Positions 17,953 through 26,477 of a stretch of 64,000 nt of DNA are shown here, in pieces; positions within the stretch are counted from its first letter, which is position 1; each line of letters opens with the position of its first letter. The position numbers and the translations under genes are program-made. Location of the stretch: positions 930,001 to 994,000 of the forward strand of contig NZ_PYAL01000001.1 in assembly GCF_004121055.1 (NCBI RefSeq), in the 5' to 3' direction. The DNA is from Achromobacter aloeverae. GTDB lineage: Bacteria > Pseudomonadota > Gammaproteobacteria > Burkholderiales > Burkholderiaceae_B. The notes beneath the pieces are model-generated. The model was not told the DNA's origin and searched no databases. It was given only the letters and a program-made list of their open reading frames with translations.

Positions 17953-18075
17953 GGGATGAGGGCTCAAGAACCGGGTAGAAGGACGGCCCCACAGCATAGC
18001 GGGGAAACGCCACCACGGGAACGAGGCTTGCGGAACGGCGTGTTCCGCTACAGTCGCCCGATGGGGAACCTGCTG

Positions 18076-18339
18076 ATGAACAAGCGACGCAACACGCAAA
18101 CATCCACCGATGATCGCGCTGACCCTCCGCGCGAGACCGGCCTGAACGCCCGGATATTCCCACCCACGAGCCCGGTCGAGGTACCGCGCCTGCCGCCCAG
18201 GAAAACGCCCGCCGCCGGCACGTCCTCCACGGACGCCGCCACGGCGCATGCTCCCGTGGAACTGGACGAGGACCATAACTGGGCCGACAACACGCGGCCG
18301 GCGCCCTACAAGAAGAAGGTCCGCACCTCGATCTTCTGA
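18076..18339 (+). CDS. Small hypothetical protein, charged and Pro/Thr-rich
   Basis: An 87-residue reading beginning MNKRRNTQTSTDDRADPPRE and ending KKKVRTSIF. No hydrophobic segment and low-complexity composition suggest a disordered protein. A GGGGAA element lies about 8 bp upstream of this ATG; an ATG at 18061 would add five residues. It precedes another small gene by 41 bp, with which it may form an operon. The evidence for expression is modest. Confidence 0.45.
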   Translation: MNKRRNTQTSTDDRADPPRETGLNARIFPPTSPVEVPRLPPRKTPAAGTSSTDAATAHAPVELDEDHNWADNTRPAPYKKKVRTSIF

Positions 18340-18380
18340 TTGTCCGAGCATCCGCGCCTCGTCAACGAACGGAGACCAAT

Positions 18381-18614
18381 ATGGCCACTACCGCACGCAC
18401 CCTCAGCCCCGCCACCGACAAACTGCGCGACTACCAGACCCAGGCCGATGCCCGTGATGGCACGCACGTCCTGCCCATGCCCGATCAGCAGCCCGTGGTG
18501 GCCGGCATGCCGCGCCGCGCGCGGGCGCTTAGCGACCCCGGTGATCCTGGGATTCCCCGTCCGGAAGACGACGTCTACGGCAACCAGGCGTCGGACCTGT
18601 CGGAAAAGCCCTAG
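18381..18614 (+). CDS. Small hypothetical protein
   Basis: A 77-residue hydrophilic protein (MATTARTLSPATDKLRDYQ ... EDDVYGNQASDLSEKP) with an excellent ribosome binding site, GGAGACCAAT-ATG. The sequence contains several Pro-Arg and Asp-Pro pairs (PRRARALSDPGDPGIPRPEDD) and looks disordered. No family was recognised. It lies just downstream of another small hydrophilic gene. Confidence 0.55.
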   Translation: MATTARTLSPATDKLRDYQTQADARDGTHVLPMPDQQPVVAGMPRRARALSDPGDPGIPRPEDDVYGNQASDLSEKP

Positions 18615-18676
18615 GGGTCCAGATCGGCGCCCCGCCCAGACCGCGGGCACCGCTCGCGGCAGGCTCAACGCCCCCG

Positions 18677-18755
18677 CAGTTGCCCGCTTCAGTTGCCCGC
18701 TTCAGTTGCTGGCTTCAGTTGCCGGCATCGGCTGCCCGGCATCAGTTGCCCGCAT
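18677..18755. repeat. 13-bp tandem repeat, six copies
   Basis: Units of CAGTTGCCCGCTT or close variants start at 18677, 18690, 18703, 18716, 18729 (14 bp) and 18743. The last unit supplies the final residues (DAGN) and the stop codon of the minus-strand lipoprotein gene, and the rest form its 3' flank. Thirteen is not a multiple of three, so this is not a coding repeat. Confidence 0.8.
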
Positions 18756-19254
18756 CAGGCAGTGGCACGCCCTGCAGTTCCGGAGCGCGCCGCTTCTGCA
18801 ACGGGAGCGCTTCGCTGCCCGGCCCCTTGCGGCAGCTCGGCGTCGCCGATTGTATGGACTGACGCGCCGCTTCCATTTCCTGCTGGTCCCACGGATCTTC
18901 TCCGAAGACGGTGACCGTCACCTTCGCATAGCGCGCGGTGTTGACCGGACCGTCGGGCCGCACCTTGATCACCTCCAGCAGCTTGGCCGGCTCGGTGCGG
19001 TTGAAGACGGTGAACGTGCCGGTGGCGGTCCGCTCGTCGTAGGTCACGTTGGACAGATAATTGACCCCGTAGGCGTACACCACATCGGTATGGCAGACGC
19101 GCACGAATTCAGCGGTGCGGCGTGCCGCGGCCTGGTAGTCGACCTGCACCGGGAAGGTCGACGTGGGGAAATTTCCCTCGGGGGTAATGCCCTCGGCGGC
19201 GCAACCGCCGAGAAGAACCAGGGCGCTCGCCAAGAGAGGCCGGAAGACGGACAT
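18742..19254 (-). CDS. Putative lipoprotein, unknown function
   Basis: A 170-residue protein with a signal peptide ending in LVLLGGC (lipobox, Cys18). The mature part has segments such as AAARRTAEFVRVCHTDVVYAY and ARYAKVTVTVFGEDPWDQ, suggesting a small beta-rich envelope domain. The C-terminus runs into a 13-bp tandem repeat that provides the last codons. No recognised family. It would be anchored in the inner or outer membrane; Ala at position +2 favours sorting to the outer membrane. Confidence 0.65.
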   Translation of the reverse strand: MSVFRPLLASALVLLGGCAAEGITPEGNFPTSTFPVQVDYQAAARRTAEFVRVCHTDVVYAYGVNYLSNVTYDERTATGTFTVFNRTEPAKLLEVIKVRPDGPVNTARYAKVTVTVFGEDPWDQQEMEAARQSIQSATPSCRKGPGSEALPLQKRRAPELQGVPLPDAGN

Positions 19255-19462
19255 GGATGCTCCAGGGCAAAGGAAGACTCGAAACCCGGGAATTATGCAT
19301 CAGCAGCGCGTGCCCCTGCCAGGCGGCCTGCCCGATCCGCGCTATCCCGTGCCTTTGGTTCGTCCATCCGCGCTATCCGCCGGTCCGTCCGGCCGGGCCT
19401 GCCGGTCCCCGGCCCGCGACGATACCCCGCCCACCGGTGCACCATGCGACCTCGGCGCCCCG

Positions 19463-19678
19463 TCAGCGCGCCGCCATCGGCCCCACGTAGGCGCCCAATG
19501 CGCTTGCTCCAGGCCGCGTCACGGCAATCTTGCCGGCACGCCGCTCGATGTAGTTCAGGGCTTCCAGTTGCCCCCGCACCGGCTGGGGAATCTCGAAACC
19601 CACCAGGGAAGCTTGCATACGCAATTCCTTCAGCCAGCGAAATTGCTCGGGCGTCAATCCAGGCGTCGTTCTGAACAT
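19463..19678 (-). CDS. Small hypothetical protein with a winged-helix-like C-terminus
   Basis: A 71-residue reading MFRTTPGLTPEQFRWLKELRM ... GAYVGPMAAR, with AGGGG 8 bp upstream of the ATG. The segment GQLEALNYIERRAGKIAVTRPGASAL resembles the wing of MarR-like helix-turn-helix proteins (L..L.YIE...G...VT..G), but it is too short to be confident. It is oriented with the entericidin gene upstream, 139 bp away. Confidence 0.5.
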   Translation of the reverse strand: MFRTTPGLTPEQFRWLKELRMQASLVGFEIPQPVRGQLEALNYIERRAGKIAVTRPGASALGAYVGPMAAR

Positions 19679-19817
19679 TCTTATGCCCCTAAGATCAAAA
19701 ATCGAGTCATCCTCGGGAAACAAAGCACGGGAAACGCGACCTTGCCGCCGCGCCCCCGCTCCGGCTACCGGATCAGCGCATCGGCCCTGCCGCCGCGCCG
19801 ACCCGGCCCAAGGCCGA

Positions 19818-19955
19818 TCACTTGTTACGATCGGCCGCGTTCTGGATTTTCTCGCCGCCGCGCTCGATGTCCTGGCCGGCGCCGTGCATGGTGTTGCATC
19901 CCGCTACGAGGGTGGAAAAGGCAAGCATCGCAATGAGAAGGGCTTTGTTCTTCAT
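19818..19955 (-). CDS. Entericidin A/B family lipoprotein
   Basis: This 45-residue protein reads MKNKALLIAMLAFSTLVAGC as signal peptide with lipobox VAGC, then NTMHGAGQDIERGGEKIQ and NAADRNK. This is the entericidin signature (CNT..GAG.DI..GGE.I..AA). Entericidins are tiny cell-envelope lipoproteins; in E. coli EcnA/EcnB are an antidote/toxin pair induced in stationary phase. Only one copy is seen here, and no second paralogue is adjacent. Confidence 0.85.
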   Translation of the reverse strand: MKNKALLIAMLAFSTLVAGCNTMHGAGQDIERGGEKIQNAADRNK

Positions 19956-20097
19956 GGTCTATCCTTTGTTGGCGATAAAAGAAAAATCGATGGAATACAT
20001 CGACTTCCCATGCCCATCAGCAAACGACATGCCCGCGGAATCCAGGCATGCGCCATGCCTGCATAGCGCACCATCGTCCCGGACCAGGAGGCCCGCC

Positions 20098-20307
20098 ATG
20101 TCCCGCTACGCACCCACCACGCGCCATCCGCGCCCCCCGCAAGCCTGCGACATCGCCGGCCCGGGCGCCCGCCTGGCCCTGTTCCGCATCCACCGCGAAC
20201 CGGCGCCGGGCGAACCGCCCTTGCCCGACGAGCCGCCGCTGCCCGGCGACCCGCCGCTGCCGGGCGATCCGCCGGGGTCGCCGCCCTCGCCCCAGGCCCA
20301 AGGGTGA
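20098..20307 (+). CDS. Small proline-rich hypothetical protein
   Basis: A 69-residue reading with AGGAGG 6 bp upstream of the ATG. The second half is a short Pro-rich repeat (PPLPDE, PPLPGD, PPLPGD, PPGSPP). It lies upstream of the FAD-oxidoreductase gene with a 71-bp gap. No family was recognised. The good ribosome binding site is the main argument that it is real. Confidence 0.45.
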   Translation: MSRYAPTTRHPRPPQACDIAGPGARLALFRIHREPAPGEPPLPDEPPLPGDPPLPGDPPGSPPSPQAQG

Positions 20308-20378
20308 ACTACACTTGCGGCTGCGGCCGCATGACGCGGCCGCCCTGCTTTGCGCCATAAGCGGCGCCGGATCTCACC

Positions 20379-22001
20379 ATGTTGCGTATTTCAGAAATCA
20401 AGCTGCCCCTCGATCATGCCGAGGATGCGCTACGCCCCGCCATCGTCCAAAAGCTGGAGATCGCGGACGACGATCTCATCTCCTTTTCCCTCTTCCGCCG
20501 CGGCTACGACGCCCGCAAGCAGGCCAACATCCTGCTGGTGTACTCGGTCGACGTGGTGCTGCGCGACGAAGCGGCCGTCCTGGCGCGCCATGGCGGCTCG
20601 CCGCACGTGGCCCCCACGCCGGACATGGCGTACCGCCCTGTCGCCAACGCCAGCGCGGCGCCCGGCGCCGCCCGCCCGGTGGTGGTGGGCATGGGCCCCT
20701 GCGGCCTGTTCGCCGGCCTGATCCTGGCGCAAATGGGGTTTCGTCCCATCATCCTGGAACGCGGCAAGGCCGTGCGCGAGCGCACCAAGGACACCTGGGG
20801 CCTGTGGCGCAAGGAGGTGCTCCATCCCGAATCCAACGTGCAGTTCGGCGAAGGCGGGGCCGGCACTTTCTCCGACGGCAAGCTCTACAGCCAGATCAAG
20901 GACCCCCGCCATCTTGGCCGCAAGGTGCTGGAAGAATTCGTGCGGGCGGGCGCGCCCGAGGAAATCCTCTACGTCAGCAAGCCCCACATCGGCACGTTCC
21001 GGCTGGTCAGCATGGTGGAAAAGATGCGAGCCAGCATCGAAGCGCTGGGCGGCGAAGTCCGCTTCGAGCAGCGCGTGGCCGACCTCGACCTGCAGCACGG
21101 CCAGCTGCGCGGCTTGACCCTGGCCAGCGGCGAATACCTGCCCTGTACGCATCTGGTGCTGGCCATCGGCCACAGCGCGCGCGACACCTTCGAGATGCTG
21201 CACGCGCGCGGCGTCTTCCTGGAGGCCAAGCCGTTTTCCATCGGCTTTCGCATCGAGCATCCGCAATCGCTCATCGACCGCGCCCGCTTCGGCAAGTTCG
21301 TGCGCCATCCCCTCCTGGGCGCGGCGGACTACAAGCTGGTGCATCACAGCGGCAACGGCCGCTCGGTCTACAGTTTCTGCATGTGCCCCGGCGGCACGGT
21401 GGTGGCCGCCACGTCCGAGCCCAATCGCGTCGTGACCAATGGCATGAGCCAATACTCCCGCGCGGAACGCAACGCCAATGCCGGCATCGTGGTCGGCATC
21501 ACGCCGGACGACTATCCCGGCGGTCCCCTGGCGGGGATCGCGTTCCAGCGGCAGTGGGAATCGCGTGCCTACGAACTGGGCGGCGGCGGCTACCATGCGC
21601 CCGGCCAGACGGTCGGCGACTTCATCGCGGGCCGGCCATCCACCGCGCTGGGCTCGGTACAGCCCTCCTACAAGCCGGGCGTCACGCCGACCGACCTTTC
21701 CACGGCCCTGCCCGACTACGCCATCGAGGCCATCCGTGAAGCATTGCCCGCCTTCGATCGCAAGATCAGGGGCTACGCCATGCACGACGCCGTACTCACC
21801 GGCGTCGAAACCCGGACGTCATCGCCGCTGCGCATCACGCGCAACAACGACGACTACCAAAGCGTCAATACCGCCGGCCTGTTCCCCGCGGGCGAAGGCG
21901 CGGGCTATGCCGGCGGCATCTATTCGGCGGCCATCGACGGCATCGAGGTCGCGGAGGCCGTGGCGCGCGACCTCGTGGCACGCCAGGCCAAGGCCGCGTA
22001 A
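20379..22001 (+). CDS. NAD(P)/FAD-dependent oxidoreductase (COG2509 type)
   Basis: A 540-residue flavoprotein. An N-terminal region of about 100 residues (MLRISEIKLPLDHAEDAL ...) precedes the FAD-binding Rossmann fold VVVGMGPCGLFAGLILAQMG. Further conserved parts are EGGAGTFSDGKLYSQIKD, the FCMCPGGTVVAATSEP segment, and the C-terminal FAD motif GLFPAGEGAGYAGGI. This is the architecture of the conserved family of uncharacterised FAD-dependent dehydrogenases. The physiological substrate is unknown. Confidence 0.85.
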   Translation: MLRISEIKLPLDHAEDALRPAIVQKLEIADDDLISFSLFRRGYDARKQANILLVYSVDVVLRDEAAVLARHGGSPHVAPTPDMAYRPVANASAAPGAARPVVVGMGPCGLFAGLILAQMGFRPIILERGKAVRERTKDTWGLWRKEVLHPESNVQFGEGGAGTFSDGKLYSQIKDPRHLGRKVLEEFVRAGAPEEILYVSKPHIGTFRLVSMVEKMRASIEALGGEVRFEQRVADLDLQHGQLRGLTLASGEYLPCTHLVLAIGHSARDTFEMLHARGVFLEAKPFSIGFRIEHPQSLIDRARFGKFVRHPLLGAADYKLVHHSGNGRSVYSFCMCPGGTVVAATSEPNRVVTNGMSQYSRAERNANAGIVVGITPDDYPGGPLAGIAFQRQWESRAYELGGGGYHAPGQTVGDFIAGRPSTALGSVQPSYKPGVTPTDLSTALPDYAIEAIREALPAFDRKIRGYAMHDAVLTGVETRTSSPLRITRNNDDYQSVNTAGLFPAGEGAGYAGGIYSAAIDGIEVAEAVARDLVARQAKAA

Positions 22002-22003
22002 CT

Positions 22004-22059
22004 AAGGCCACCTGAGCAAGGCCATCTGAGCAAGGCCATCTGGCCAAGGCCGCCTGAGC
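22004..22059. repeat. 14-bp tandem repeat, four copies, directly after the FAD gene
   Basis: AAGGCCACCTGAGC, AAGGCCATCTGAGC, AAGGCCATCTGGCC and AAGGCCGCCTGAGC lie end to end, starting 2 bp after the stop codon of the oxidoreductase and ending 16 bp before the convergent flavoprotein's stop. The 3' end of the gene itself (CAGGCCAAGGCCGCG) resembles the unit, so the array may have grown from it. Confidence 0.8.
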
Positions 22060-22075
22060 GCCGGGGCGGCCCTGG

Positions 22076-23338
22076 CTACGGACGCGCCCGCGCCAGCTCC
22101 AGGCGCCGCGCCGCGCCCGCCCCGGCCACCGCGCCGGCGGCAAAGCAGGCCGTCAGCAGATAGCCGCCAGTGGGCGCATCCCAATCCAGCATTTCACCGG
22201 TGCAGAAGACCCCCGGCATGCGGCGCAACTGCAGGTCCTCGTCCAGTTCGTCCAGGCAGACGCCCCCCGCGCTGCTGATGGCCTCGTCGATGGGCCTGGG
22301 CCGAGACAAGCGTATTGGCAGGTCCTTGATGCAACGGGCGAGCCACGCAGGGTCCTGGAATGCCTGCGCGGGCGCGCACTCGCGCAGCAAGGCCATTTTC
22401 ACGCCCTTGAGTTTCAGGCGGCTTTGCAGATGACTGGACCAGGAACGCGCGCCGCGTGGATGCGCCACGTCCATGGCGACGCGGGCGGCATCCATTTGCG
22501 GCAACAGGTCCACGCGCATTTCGGCGTACCCGCGCGCGCGCCATTGCTCCCGCAGCGCCGCCGACAGGGCATAGACCAGCCCGCCTTCCACGCCGGTGGC
22601 GGTCACGATGAACTCGCCGCGCCGCGGCTCGCCGTCTCCGACGCGTGCCGCCACGGCCTTGACCGGCTCGCCCGCATGCCGGTCACGCAGGAAAGGCGAC
22701 CAGGGCGCATCGAAGCCGCAGTTCGACGGCGCCAGCGCATGGACCGCCACGCCTTGCTCGCGCAGCACGGACACCCACGCCCCGTCCGATCCCAGCCGCG
22801 CCCAGCTGGCGCCTCCCAGCGCCAGCACCACGGCGTCGGCGGCAACGCTGGTCTCCCCTTGCGGACCAGCGAAACGCAAGGCGGCGGACGTGGAAGCGGG
22901 GCCTTCCGTCCAGCCTAGCCAGCGGTGCCGCATATGGAAATGCACGCCGTCCGCGCGCAAGCGCGCCATCCATGCCCGCAGCAACGGCGCGGCCTTCATT
23001 TCCTCGGGAAATACGCGCCCGGACGTGCCCACGAAGGTCCGCACGCCCAGGCCTAGCGCCCAGTCGCGCAAGGCTTGCGGCGACAGCGCTCCCAGCCAGC
23101 GCTCGATCCTGGGCCGTGCCGCGGCGTCGTAGCGGCCGAGAAAGGCTGGCAAAGGTTCGCTATGCGTCAGGTTCAAGCCGCCGCGCCCGGCCAGCAGGAA
23201 TTTTCGTCCGGCCGACGCCATGGCATCGTAAACCTCCACGCGCGCGCCGGCGGCGGCCAGCACCTGCGCCGCCATCAGGCCGGCGGGACCGGCGCCGACG
23301 ACGACGACAAGGGGCGGGGAATTGGGCGTAGGGGCCAT
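22076..23338 (-). CDS. HI0933/YhiN-family flavoprotein
   Basis: A 420-residue FAD protein with the dinucleotide-binding motif VVVGAGPAGLMAAQVLAAAGARVEVYD and the family motif GRKFLLAGRGGLNLTHSEP. Further signatures are GTSGRVFPEEMKAAPLL and the C-terminal GVFCTGEMLDWDAPTGGYLLTACFAAG. These identify the HI0933-like (TIGR03862-type) group of uncharacterised flavoproteins. The start MAPTPNSPP was preferred because it directly precedes the Rossmann strand. It is convergent with, but unrelated in family to, the COG2509 flavoprotein. Confidence 0.85.
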   Translation of the reverse strand: MAPTPNSPPLVVVVGAGPAGLMAAQVLAAAGARVEVYDAMASAGRKFLLAGRGGLNLTHSEPLPAFLGRYDAAARPRIERWLGALSPQALRDWALGLGVRTFVGTSGRVFPEEMKAAPLLRAWMARLRADGVHFHMRHRWLGWTEGPASTSAALRFAGPQGETSVAADAVVLALGGASWARLGSDGAWVSVLREQGVAVHALAPSNCGFDAPWSPFLRDRHAGEPVKAVAARVGDGEPRRGEFIVTATGVEGGLVYALSAALREQWRARGYAEMRVDLLPQMDAARVAMDVAHPRGARSWSSHLQSRLKLKGVKMALLRECAPAQAFQDPAWLARCIKDLPIRLSRPRPIDEAISSAGGVCLDELDEDLQLRRMPGVFCTGEMLDWDAPTGGYLLTACFAAGAVAGAGAARRLELARARP

Positions 23339-23456
23339 GAAAGCGATTGCGGACGGGCAAAGGCGTAATACTAACAACCCGCGACTAACCAACCCGCGGC
23401 GCCTCGGTTAGCATCGAGGTTGGCGCCATTTCGCGCGCGCAGCACAGGATGCCACC

Positions 23457-23813
23457 ATGAGCCATACGCCCCCCTCGACGCCCGATCAACCGCAATGGGG
23501 CTATGAACGTCCCGACTGCCGTGGCGCCAACGCGCTGGGCCTCTTCATCGACGATCTGCAACGGGTTCTGGACACCCACGCCGGGGACATCGCGGCGCAG
23601 CCGGCACAGTTGTACGAGGCACAGGCCCAGGCCAATGAACTGGTCCGCCGGTACGCGGCCCTGGACGGCGCCCCGGCGGCCTTCACCGGCCAATCCGTCA
23701 ACTTGCGCGTGGCGCGCAACAGTGCCGGCGCCGTACAGCTGGTGCCCCTGTTTTCCGCCTCGCTCAAGCAGGCCCTGATAACCTTGTTGAATGCCGGCGG
23801 ATCCAGGCAATAA
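23457..23813 (+). CDS. Hypothetical protein
   Basis: A 118-residue soluble-looking protein (MSHTPPSTPDQPQWGYERPD ... SLKQALITLLNAGGSRQ). The middle (QRVLDTHAGDIAAQPAQLYE) is predicted helical by composition. No family was recognised. The last 50 bp overlap the 3' end of the convergent gene, so one of the two C-termini may be mis-called, but both frames have no earlier stop. Confidence 0.5.
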   Translation: MSHTPPSTPDQPQWGYERPDCRGANALGLFIDDLQRVLDTHAGDIAAQPAQLYEAQAQANELVRRYAALDGAPAAFTGQSVNLRVARNSAGAVQLVPLFSASLKQALITLLNAGGSRQ

Positions 23814-24120
23814 CCGCGCGGGCATGCATCATCAAGCGGCCGGCGGCGCGCGCGGACCAGGGAGCCTGTTCAACCACGCGCACGTTCGCCGGCCCGTCCG
23901 CGTAAAACAGCACGCGGCCGCCGTAGGCCATCGCGTGCGCCTGGCCGGGCACCAACGGTATGCGTATGGAAAAAGCGTCGTCCCCCAAGGGAACCCATTC
24001 CTGCACCATGACACGGCTGCCACACACTCCCAGCACGGTGCTGTTGGCACGAACGAACAACATGCGGGATTCTCCTCGCGCCAAGCTGATATCGCGAATA
24101 CGCTCGATTTCTGTGTCCAT
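23764..24120 (-). CDS. DUF2917-like protein
   Basis: A 118-residue protein. The pattern ISLARGESRMLFVRANSTVLGVCGSRVMVQEW ... LVPGQAHAMAYGGRVLFYA resembles DUF2917, small beta-strand proteins of unknown role often encoded near regulators. It is divergent from the MocR-type regulator with a 179-bp shared intergenic region, and overlaps the convergent hypothetical gene by 50 bp. The family assignment is from pattern memory and is tentative. Confidence 0.5.
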   Translation of the reverse strand: MDTEIERIRDISLARGESRMLFVRANSTVLGVCGSRVMVQEWVPLGDDAFSIRIPLVPGQAHAMAYGGRVLFYADGPANVRVVEQAPWSARAAGRLMMHARAVIAWIRRHSTRLSGPA

Positions 24121-24299
24121 TTGACGGCTCCACCGATCAGAATTGATCTGCCGCCAGATTAGGTTTCGCGCAATCGTTCTGGCAGGTACACATTGCCCTT
24201 ATCTTCATCAAATCAGACGAACAAAGCCATCTCTGTTATTGTCGATTTCAAGACTATCTGTATCTACCCTGCCCATTCGGGCACCCGCATGATTGGGCC

Positions 24300-25733
24300 A
24301 TGGAACCACTGTATCAACGCTTGGCCGATCACTATCGGCAAGCCATTCGTTCTGGCGTATTGGCACCCACGGCACGCATGCCGTCCGTCCGTAACCTGGT
24401 AAGACTGCATCACGTCAGCCTGTCCACGGCGCTGCAAGCCTGCCGCCGTCTCGAAGACGACGGCCTCATCGAAGCCCGCCCCCGGTCCGGTTATTTCGTC
24501 GTCAAGCGCAAGCGGGCGACGCTGCCGCCCATCGATGAACCCGACATCGGCAAGGTGCTGGACCCCGCCTCCTACGTCGGCATACACGACCGCGTGTCGG
24601 ACTTCATCGCGAAGTGCGAAGTCCATCCCAACAAGTTCAATTTCGCCACCGCGGTAGCCACGCCGGACGCCTACCCCACGGATGCATTGAAGCAATCGAT
24701 GCTGCGCATGGTGCGGCGCCATCCCCAACTCCTGACCAGCGCCGTTCCGCATGGCGGCCATCCATGCCTGCAAGCGGCGCTGGCGCGCCGGGCCCTGGAC
24801 AGCGGCGTCAACGCGGCGCCCGACGACATCCTGGTAACGCACGGCTGCATCGAAGCCCTGAACCTGGCGCTGCGAGCGGTGGCCGGCCCCGGCGACACCA
24901 TCGCGGTGGAATCGCCCGCCTACTTCGGCCTGCTGCAAATCCTTGAAAGCCTGGGCATGCGTGCGCTGGAAATTCCGACCAGCCCGCACACCGGCATCTC
25001 CATCGAAGCGCTGGACCTTGCCTTCCAGACGCATGCGGGCATCAAGGCCGTGGTGGCGGTGCCCAATCTGCACAACCCCTTGGGCAGCATCATGAGCGAG
25101 GCGGACAAGGCCAGGTTGGTGGCGTTGTGCGAGCGGCAGCACATACCCCTGATCGAGGACGACACGTACGGGGCCCTGGCCGATGGCGACGATCCCCTGC
25201 GCGCCGCCAAGGCCTGGGATCGCGAAGGCAATGTGATCTACTGCGCGTCGCTGCACAAGACGCTGGCGCCGGGGTCGCGCCTGGGCTGGCTGATCGGCGG
25301 CCGCTGGAAAGCGCGCATCGCGATGCTGAAGTTCGTGCAAAGCCGTCCCAACGAACCCTTGATGCAGTTGGCTGTCGCGGACGTCCTGGGCGCCAAGGCC
25401 TACGATCGCCACCTGGTGCGGCTGCGCGGCCGCCTGAAGGCGCAGCGTGAACGCATGGCCCAGGCCATCGCCGACTACTTCCCGCCGGGTACGCGCTTGA
25501 GCATTCCGCACGGCGGCATGCTGTTATGGGTGGAAATGCCGGATGGACGTTCGTCCAGAAGCGTGTTCGAAACGGCGCTGCCCCTGGGTATCCGGGTGGC
25601 GCCCGGGCGCATGTTTTCCAACTCGGACCGCTACGAACACTTCCTTCGTATCAGTTGCGGCGCGGCCTTCACCGCCGACGTGGAAGCCGCGATCCGCACA
25701 CTGGGCCGCATCGTGGCCGAAAACCCGGCGTGA
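24300..25733 (+). CDS. MocR-type regulator: GntR DNA-binding domain fused to PLP aminotransferase
   Basis: This 477-residue fusion has a GntR winged helix at about 1-70 (LYQRLADHYRQAIRSGVLA, MPSVRNLVRLHHVSLSTALQ) and a fold-type-I aminotransferase domain from about 110. The PLP-binding Lys is in YCASLHKTLAPGSRLGW, and the PLP-phosphate and Asp region is PLIEDDTYGAL. MocR proteins usually use the aminotransferase domain as a sensor of amino-acid-derived ligands, not as an enzyme. The divergent DUF2917-like gene is the nearest candidate target. Confidence 0.9.
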   Translation: MEPLYQRLADHYRQAIRSGVLAPTARMPSVRNLVRLHHVSLSTALQACRRLEDDGLIEARPRSGYFVVKRKRATLPPIDEPDIGKVLDPASYVGIHDRVSDFIAKCEVHPNKFNFATAVATPDAYPTDALKQSMLRMVRRHPQLLTSAVPHGGHPCLQAALARRALDSGVNAAPDDILVTHGCIEALNLALRAVAGPGDTIAVESPAYFGLLQILESLGMRALEIPTSPHTGISIEALDLAFQTHAGIKAVVAVPNLHNPLGSIMSEADKARLVALCERQHIPLIEDDTYGALADGDDPLRAAKAWDREGNVIYCASLHKTLAPGSRLGWLIGGRWKARIAMLKFVQSRPNEPLMQLAVADVLGAKAYDRHLVRLRGRLKAQRERMAQAIADYFPPGTRLSIPHGGMLLWVEMPDGRSSRSVFETALPLGIRVAPGRMFSNSDRYEHFLRISCGAAFTADVEAAIRTLGRIVAENPA

Positions 25734-25772
25734 AGCGATCCCGCGGGAAAGCACGGCCTTGGCGGAATCAGT

Positions 25773-25808
25773 GGTCTTAGCGGTCTTAACGGCCTTAGCG
25801 GCCTTAGC
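25773..25808. repeat. 9-bp tandem repeat, four copies
   Basis: GGTCTTAGC, GGTCTTAAC, GGCCTTAGC and GGCCTTAGC lie in tandem between the stop codons of the MocR gene and the convergent small gene, followed by a degenerate CCCTAGCGGCC. Confidence 0.65.
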
Positions 25809-25818
25809 CTCAGCCGCC

Positions 25819-26106
25819 CTAGCGGCCGGCGCGCTCATTGGGGAAATCGGCCGAGCTCAGCAGAACAGGCAAGGGGTGGCTTTCCCGAAATTTCCGCTCC
25901 GCCAGCGCATGCAAGGTGCGCCGGTGCCCGTGATATGCGTCCAGCAGGCTTGCTTCCTCCGCGCCGGCGCCAAAGCGGGCGCGCAGTACCTCCCACGAAA
26001 CCCCCGCCTGTATCGTCCGTGCGCCCGCCGCGGCCTCGAACCAGATGACATGCGCGGCACGATCGTTTACGGCGTTGTCGTTTATGACGATATTATTCAT
26101 TGACAT
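25819..26106 (-). CDS. DUF1488-like small protein
   Basis: A 95-residue protein. The sequence HVIWFEAAAGARTIQAGVSWEVLRARFGAGA, then LLDAYHGHRRTLHALAERKFRE, follows the DUF1488 pattern: a strand with F, a V.W..L helix, and a helix with the R..L..LAERK.R signature. Members are small soluble proteins of unknown role. The start at 26106 follows an AGAG-containing sequence; an ATG two codons later is also possible. Confidence 0.55.
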   Translation of the reverse strand: MSMNNIVINDNAVNDRAAHVIWFEAAAGARTIQAGVSWEVLRARFGAGAEEASLLDAYHGHRRTLHALAERKFRESHPLPVLLSSADFPNERAGR

Positions 26107-26477
26107 GACACTCTCCGTAACGATTCTTGGGCTGTGCAGCGTCGAATAAACACGCTAGGCCATCGTAGCGAACGGCGGCTTTACCGTGTGTAACGCAGTT
26201 AAGCGTTCGACGTATTTGGGCAACATCATCCAAAAGAGAATTTGATTTTCCTCGAAAGCCTGCCCCAGCCCGCAGGCAAAACAAACCGCGAAGCGCGCGC
26301 GACCGCGATCGATCCGGTGTGTATCGGCCTCCGACGATGCCTGGCGCTGCCGACGGAAGCCGGCGCGATGTCGGGCGCGCTTCTTGCTTATTGCGCAGCA
26401 ACGGTTCAGCGCGCTCCCGCGCAACCGGAACGACTGGCGACGGTCCCTGCCCAAGGGGCGGATAGAAGGAGAAGACC
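26107..26477. other. Intergenic region with no gene recognised
   Basis: The 371 bp between the divergent DUF1488-like and DUF3309 genes hold only weakly coding readings and several AT-rich patches suitable for promoters. I see no RNA gene, strong hairpin or clear operator. The AAGGAGAAG at the right end is the ribosome binding site of the DUF3309 gene. Confidence 0.5.
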
